8,221 nucleotides of DNA, from NCBI GenBank assembly GCA_934500855.1, contig CAKSUH010000059.1:1-8221 (forward strand). The letters are read 5' to 3'. Both the position numbers and the translations under genes were made by a program. The stretch is from an uncultured Eubacteriales bacterium (GTDB lineage: Bacteria > Bacillota > Clostridia > Oscillospirales > CAG-272). Position 1 is the first letter of the stretch; each line of letters begins with the position of its first letter. The notes below the pieces were generated by a model. The model made no database searches. It had not been told where the DNA came from and worked only from the letters and a program-made list of their open reading frames with translations. This document shows, in pieces, positions 4,424-8,221 of this stretch.

Positions 4424-6394
4424 TTGAAATTTGGATTCAATCATGCTACAATTAAAAAAAACGGCATATCGGAGGATAAAGCTTTGGAACCAGTATGGGC
4501 TTGGCTTCAGGAGGATGCGACTGCGGACAGCTACGGGGAGTTTTACACATCATTTGATTGGGAAGGAGGCGAGACGGAGCTGCGGATTTCCGCCGACTCC
4601 GACTACACCCTGTTTCTGAACGGTCAGTTCGTGAATTCCGATCAGTACAAGGATTTTCCCTACTGCAAGGTCTATGACCGCCTCGACATCACCCCGTATC
4701 TGCACCGGGGAGTCAATCACATGGCGGTTGTGGTCTGGCATTACGGGATTGGGAATTTTTCGTATTATCCGGGACCCGCAGGCTTGTGGTATGCGGTTTC
4801 GGTTGCCGGAAAGTCGGTTGCGGTGTCCGGCGCGGAAACGCAATCCCGCCTCAGCCGTGCCTACCTCAGCCACGCACGGAAGAACATTACTTTTCAGTTA
4901 GGATTCAGCTTTTTCTATCGGGCAGACCGGGAGGACGGCTGGAAGAACGGCGAGCTGAACGGATTTTCGGCAAGCCGGGCGCTCGATCTTCCGGCACCGG
5001 AGACGGAGCGGCCGATCCGGAAGCTGTCTGTCCTTCCCCGCATTCCAAGCCTGCCGATTCGCCGCGAGGGCAACCGTTGGCTGTTTGACCTCGGGCATGA
5101 GGAGGTCGGATACCTGACGCTTTCGGTGCGTTCTGCGGTTCCGCAGAACCTGCACATCGCGTGGGGGGAGCATATTGCGGACGGTTGGGTGCGATCCCGC
5201 ATCGGCGATCGGGATTTCAGCGCCCGGGTATCCGTTGGCGTCGGCGATACGGAGTATACCAACTATTTCCGGCGGCTCGGGGCGCGCTATCTGGAACTGA
5301 CTTCGGAATCGGATCTGGAAATCGGATTTTTGTCCCTGCTCCCGTGCCCGTATCCGCTGGAACCGGTTGCGGTTTCCTTCGGCGATGAATTGACCGACCG
5401 GATTTATGCCGTTGCGGTGCGCACGCTGGAGCTTTGTATGCACGACCACTACGAGGACTGCCCGTGGAGAGAGCAGGCGATGTATGCCATGGACAGCCGG
5501 AATCAGATGCTTTGCGGTTATTACGCTTTTCGGGAATTCGCATTTCCGCGCGCCTGCCTGTGGCTGATGGGGCAGGACAGGCGGGAGGACGGTCTGCTTT
5601 CCATCTGCACGCCTGAAAATCTCGGCAACGCGATTCCGTCTTTCTCTCTGCATTATATCCTGGCACTTTACGAGTATTCCGTGCAGTCCGGCGACCTGAC
5701 CCTCGCGCGTGATGTTCTGCCGCGGGCAGAGGCGATTCTGCAGGCGTTTCTCTGCCGCATGGAGGACGGTCTGGTTCCCTGCTTTCCGGAAGGGAGCTAC
5801 TGGAACTTCTACGAATGGCGGGAGGAGTTGGACGGGAAACAAGCCCCCGTGCATTTCGATGCCGTGCTGAACGGTTTGTTGTCCCTGGCGTTGGATCGGA
5901 TGCAGCGGATTTACGACCTCCTTCAGATCCGTAAGGATCTCCGTGCGCGTGTTCAGTCGCTCACCCGTCGGATTTTTGAGGTTTTCTATGTTCCGGAGCA
6001 GAACCGTTTCCGCAACCGTTCCGATACCTACGGCTACAGCGAACTGGCAAACGCGCTTGCGGTTCTGTGCGGCGCGGCGGAAGGGGAGATTGCCGAACGC
6101 GTTGCCGCGCAGTTGGCGGGGGAGAACGGCATGACGCCGGTTTCTCTGAGCATGACCTGCTTTTTGTACGATGCCCTGCTGAAGGTTGACCGGGAGGGCT
6201 ACCGTGAGGCGGTTCTGGAGGACATCCGCAAAACCTATCAGCCTATGCTGGATGCCGGCGCGACCTCCTTCTGGGAAACCGAGTTGGGAGAGGCTGATTT
6301 TCACGGCGCCGGCAGTCTCTGCCACGGCTGGAGCGCCATGCCGGTTTACTACTACCACACGCTTCTTCAGCCGCAGCCCCCGGTGGCGGACTGA
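4424..6394 (+). CDS. GH78-like (alpha-L-rhamnosidase-type) intracellular glycosidase
   Basis: A 656-residue protein from TTG 4424, chosen because GGAGG at 4410-4414 lies 9 bases upstream; an upstream in-frame TTG at 4367 lacks a site. Residues 50-130 form a jelly-roll-like beta domain (DYTLFLNGQFV at 60-70, YDRLDITPYLHRGVN at 84-98), as in bacterial rhamnosidases. From about 315 an (alpha/alpha)6 barrel follows with the signature EDCPWREQAMYAMD (344-357), matching the DCPQRDE region of GH78 that carries the catalytic acid (likely E350). Near the end, GATSFWETE (612-620) and SLCHGWS (631-637) match the WE and SxxHGW region, making E618 the likely base. There is no signal peptide, so it probably acts on imported oligosaccharides. 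The DCPWREQ variant differs enough that the sugar released need not be rhamnose. A strong terminator follows. Confidence 0.75.
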   Translation: MKFGFNHATIKKNGISEDKALEPVWAWLQEDATADSYGEFYTSFDWEGGETELRISADSDYTLFLNGQFVNSDQYKDFPYCKVYDRLDITPYLHRGVNHMAVVVWHYGIGNFSYYPGPAGLWYAVSVAGKSVAVSGAETQSRLSRAYLSHARKNITFQLGFSFFYRADREDGWKNGELNGFSASRALDLPAPETERPIRKLSVLPRIPSLPIRREGNRWLFDLGHEEVGYLTLSVRSAVPQNLHIAWGEHIADGWVRSRIGDRDFSARVSVGVGDTEYTNYFRRLGARYLELTSESDLEIGFLSLLPCPYPLEPVAVSFGDELTDRIYAVAVRTLELCMHDHYEDCPWREQAMYAMDSRNQMLCGYYAFREFAFPRACLWLMGQDRREDGLLSICTPENLGNAIPSFSLHYILALYEYSVQSGDLTLARDVLPRAEAILQAFLCRMEDGLVPCFPEGSYWNFYEWREELDGKQAPVHFDAVLNGLLSLALDRMQRIYDLLQIRKDLRARVQSLTRRIFEVFYVPEQNRFRNRSDTYGYSELANALAVLCGAAEGEIAERVAAQLAGENGMTPVSLSMTCFLYDALLKVDREGYREAVLEDIRKTYQPMLDAGATSFWETELGEADFHGAGSLCHGWSAMPVYYYHTLLQPQPPVAD

Positions 6395-6410
6395 ATTCAT
6401 CTTCAATCCC

Positions 6411-6445
6411 AAAAAGATCCCGCATGATTGCGGGGTCTTTTTTTT
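6411..6445 (+). terminator. Rho-independent terminator after the glycosidase
   Basis: GATCCCGCA (6416-6424) and TGCGGGGTC (6429-6437) form a 9-pair stem with one G-U pair around loop TGAT, extended by A5/T5 pairing (6411-6415 with 6438-6442). The T-run is 8 long (6438-6445). The stem begins 17 bases after the stop codon. Confidence 0.93.
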
Positions 6446-6508
6446 ACCGGGAGGGCTTTTTGTGCCTCTCCGTCAAAATCAACAAAGGAGCACCGGCAAT
6501 TTTGGAGA

Positions 6509-6528
6509 GCATGAAATTCACTTCATGC
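6509..6528. promoter_or_regulatory. Palindrome in the spacer, possible operator
   Basis: GCATGAA (6509-6515) and TTCATGC (6522-6528) are perfect 7-base arms with a 6-base centre. A 20-base element of this shape could be a LacI- or GntR-type operator for the downstream genes. It lies about 70 bases upstream of the best promoter candidate, so the role is speculative. Confidence 0.3.
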
Positions 6529-6578
6529 GGATTCTGTCAAACCTTGCGATTTGTGCGAATTTTCTTTCGGATTTTATA

Positions 6579-6607
6579 TGGTTATTTTCCGCGAAAAGTG
6601 TTAAAAT
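6579..6607 (+). promoter_or_regulatory. Possible promoter of the phosphoesterase gene
   Basis: TGTTAAAAT (6599-6607) is an extended -10 box (TG-n-TAAAAT). The hexamer TGGTTA at 6579-6584, 17 bases before TAAAAT, matches the -35 consensus at only 3 positions. The start would be near 6614, giving a leader of about 55 bases that contains a small hairpin AATCCG/CGGATT. A promoter is expected here because a terminator precedes and a new gene follows. Confidence 0.35.
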
Positions 6608-6669
6608 TGAACAAAAGGAAGAACCAAATCCATGTAATCCGGATACGGATTGCTCAATGAAGGAACATT

Positions 6670-7788
6670 ATGCTGATTACCTGTTACTCAGACATTCACA
6701 ATATGCTTTCGATGCTGGACTATCCGACCACGCTGCGCAAAACGGTTGCGATGGGCGTAGACCTGAACCTGCGGCGATTCGGGGCGGCGGATGTGACGCT
6801 GGTCGGTGGGGATACCGTCAGCGATTATGTGTCGTATCGGGAATCCGGCTGGCTGCCCCAACGGAATTTTCTGGACATTAAGGAAAAGCTCTCGCGAGAA
6901 CTGAAACGCGGAACGAAGGACGGAAAAGTCATCTACATCGCCGGAAATCACGATTTTGCCTGTGGCGAGGGCGTGAAGGAAGGGTATAACGATGTTCCGT
7001 ATAATTCTTCCGACTACTACTTCACGGGACCGATGCGGGAAGATATGGGCACACTGCCGGATGCAGATGTCTGCGTGGGATATTCCGAGAAGGTTGGCAG
7101 ACAGGCAGGCGCATATTTGCTCGGTTTCCGATATGCGGTTGGGGGAATCGACATTTACTGCATCAATTTCCACCCGGACGATATCTATTCCCATCAGGCA
7201 ATGTGGAAAGACAGCATCCGCCGCTATTCGCCGGACGCGCTCCGCTGGTTGAAGCAGCGGCTGCGGGAAACCGACCCGGACGGGCACAAGCCGACGATTG
7301 TTCTGACGCATATGCCGCCGGACAGCGTGGACCGTGAGAACCGTGCTCTGCTGCTGGACGCATACCGGGGACACCGCAACATCTTCCACCTGTTCGGGGA
7401 CACGCACGGAATTGTCAGAAATCGGTTTACCGCACAGCAGGTTTTTCGGATGTTCGATTCTCCCGATGCTCTGCCGGATTTCGGCAGTACGCAGAAGTCC
7501 AGCCGCGATTGGACAGATCAGTCGCACCTGTTTACGGCACATCTGATGGGAACGCAACGCTGCGATCTCGCGTATCTGCACGATGTGGTTCCGGGTGATC
7601 CCGGCACCGATGAAGCGGTTTATCAGTCGCACCCGCGCACGGCAACGCCGCGGATTTCTCAGGGGCTGGCGATCGGGACTTTTCCGGACCGTTTTGAATT
7701 CCGGATGTGCAACCACAGTGTGGGACTGGAGGATGGGCGCTACGCTACGGATGATCCGATTGAGCCGTATATCGCGTACTTTCGCTGA
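6670..7788 (+). CDS. Calcineurin-like metallophosphoesterase, substrate unknown
   Basis: A 372-residue protein from ATG 6670 with GAAGGA (6659-6664) 5 bases upstream. The five metal-binding motifs of the family appear in order: SDIH (7-10), GGD (46-48), GNHD (92-95), THMP (213-216) and GDTHG (243-247). These ligate the two-metal centre that hydrolyses phosphomonoesters or diesters. Segments 100-170 and the tail 255-372 lie outside the core and may shape substrate choice; I do not recognise them. No signal peptide or membrane segment is seen, so it is cytoplasmic. It lies 46 bases before a lipoprotein gene and after a glycosidase, suggesting a carbohydrate setting (perhaps a sugar phosphate), but nothing in the sequence fixes the substrate. 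Confidence 0.85.
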   Translation: MLITCYSDIHNMLSMLDYPTTLRKTVAMGVDLNLRRFGAADVTLVGGDTVSDYVSYRESGWLPQRNFLDIKEKLSRELKRGTKDGKVIYIAGNHDFACGEGVKEGYNDVPYNSSDYYFTGPMREDMGTLPDADVCVGYSEKVGRQAGAYLLGFRYAVGGIDIYCINFHPDDIYSHQAMWKDSIRRYSPDALRWLKQRLRETDPDGHKPTIVLTHMPPDSVDRENRALLLDAYRGHRNIFHLFGDTHGIVRNRFTAQQVFRMFDSPDALPDFGSTQKSSRDWTDQSHLFTAHLMGTQRCDLAYLHDVVPGDPGTDEAVYQSHPRTATPRISQGLAIGTFPDRFEFRMCNHSVGLEDGRYATDDPIEPYIAYFR

Positions 7789-7834
7789 CGGTTCAATCCG
7801 AGGATAAAAACAAAAAACAAAGGAGATGTGATTT

Positions 7835-8221
7835 ATGAAACGCTTACTCTGTCTGTTCCTGGTTGTCATCATGGCTTTGACCGTTTTTGCCGGATGCAAG
7901 AAAGAATCCCCCGGCACCCTGGGAACCTCCGACACCGATGAAGGAACCCACACCGATACGAACGGTTCTGAAACCGAAGAACCAAAGAAAAGCTGGAAAG
8001 ACCTGCCGAAGGAAAAATTCAACGGCGAGGAATACAACATTCTCGGCAGAAAGCACACTCCGTGGGGCAGTGATGACCTGTATGCAACGGATACGAAAAC
8101 CGATCTGTCCGCAGCGGTTTTTGCCCGCAACAGCGCAGTGGAGCTTCGGTACGGAATCATCATCAATGTCAATATGTATGACGGACCCGTCAACATTGTA
8201 ACGGCGATGGACTTGGCGGAT
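7835..8221 (+). CDS. Lipoprotein, probable solute-binding protein of a sugar ABC transporter (3' end cut)
   Basis: ATG 7835 is preceded by AAAGGAG with 9 bases spacing. The first 129 codons are in the window and stay open to the edge. Residues 1-20 are a lipoprotein signal peptide (KR, then a hydrophobic core, ending VFAG) before C21, the lipidation site. A low-complexity Thr/Asp/Glu/Ser linker follows to about 50. From about 58 the mature domain starts (FNGEEYNILGR near 61), then a segment AAVFARNSAVELRYGI (near 96-111), which resembles the start of large family 1 extracellular binding proteins common in gut Clostridia (usually about 450-550 residues). Sugar binding is inferred from this similarity and the nearby glycosidase; the transporter permeases would lie beyond the window. 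Confidence 0.7.
   Translation, partial: MKRLLCLFLVVIMALTVFAGCKKESPGTLGTSDTDEGTHTDTNGSETEEPKKSWKDLPKEKFNGEEYNILGRKHTPWGSDDLYATDTKTDLSAAVFARNSAVELRYGIIINVNMYDGPVNIVTAMDLAD

Noticed and set aside
4898..6412. 504-codon minus-strand open frame
   Set aside because: Antisense shadow of the glycosidase, without start signals or motifs. The 502-codon minus frame 6688-8196 over the phosphoesterase is rejected for the same reason.
6424..6660. Small plus-strand frame after the glycosidase
   Set aside because: It starts inside the terminator stem, lacks a ribosome binding site and overlaps the probable promoter of the next gene.

Overview
This window looks like part of a Firmicutes (Clostridia-type) chromosome. 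The signs are strong GGAGG-type ribosome binding sites, frequent TTG start codons, TTGACA/TATAAT promoters, a clostridial-style lipoprotein at the right end, and a Zur-like regulator next to COG0523 GTPases. The coding DNA is moderately GC-rich and the spacers are AT-rich. I cannot name the genus. No phage, insertion sequence or CRISPR array is visible.

Left edge (1-118): the 5' part of a tRNA-Ser(GGA) gene on the minus strand, with its own near-consensus promoter. The AT-rich spacer to 291 also carries a divergent plus-strand promoter whose -10 box is overlapped by a perfect Fur/Zur-type palindrome.

Metal block (292-4082, plus strand): a Fur-family (probably Zur) repressor overlaps a gene for a polytopic permease resembling the putative manganese/heavy-metal transporter family (ArsP_2/DUF2899). 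After a hairpin-rich spacer that looks like a dispersed intergenic repeat come two COG0523 (CobW/YciC-type) genes. The first has a very large His/Asp/Cys metal-binding insert built from three near-identical modules, but it is interrupted by a single in-frame TAG at 2103-2105. The second fuses a degenerate COG0523 GTPase to a YcgQ-like (TIGR03943/DUF1980) domain. A strong terminator closes the block. My reading is a zinc-homeostasis locus: the repressor senses metal, the permease moves it, and the paired GTPases deliver it to client proteins. In Bacillus the YcgQ-type domain is a separate protein working with a permease, so finding it fused to a GTPase beside a permease fits this picture.

Spacer 4083-4423 has no convincing gene but holds several inverted repeats.

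Right part (4424-8221, plus strand): an intracellular GH78-like (alpha-L-rhamnosidase-type) six-hairpin glycosidase ending in a strong terminator, then a calcineurin-like metallophosphoesterase, then the start of a lipoprotein resembling extracellular sugar-binding proteins of ABC transporters, cut by the window edge. This is probably the start of a carbohydrate-use region unrelated to the metal block.
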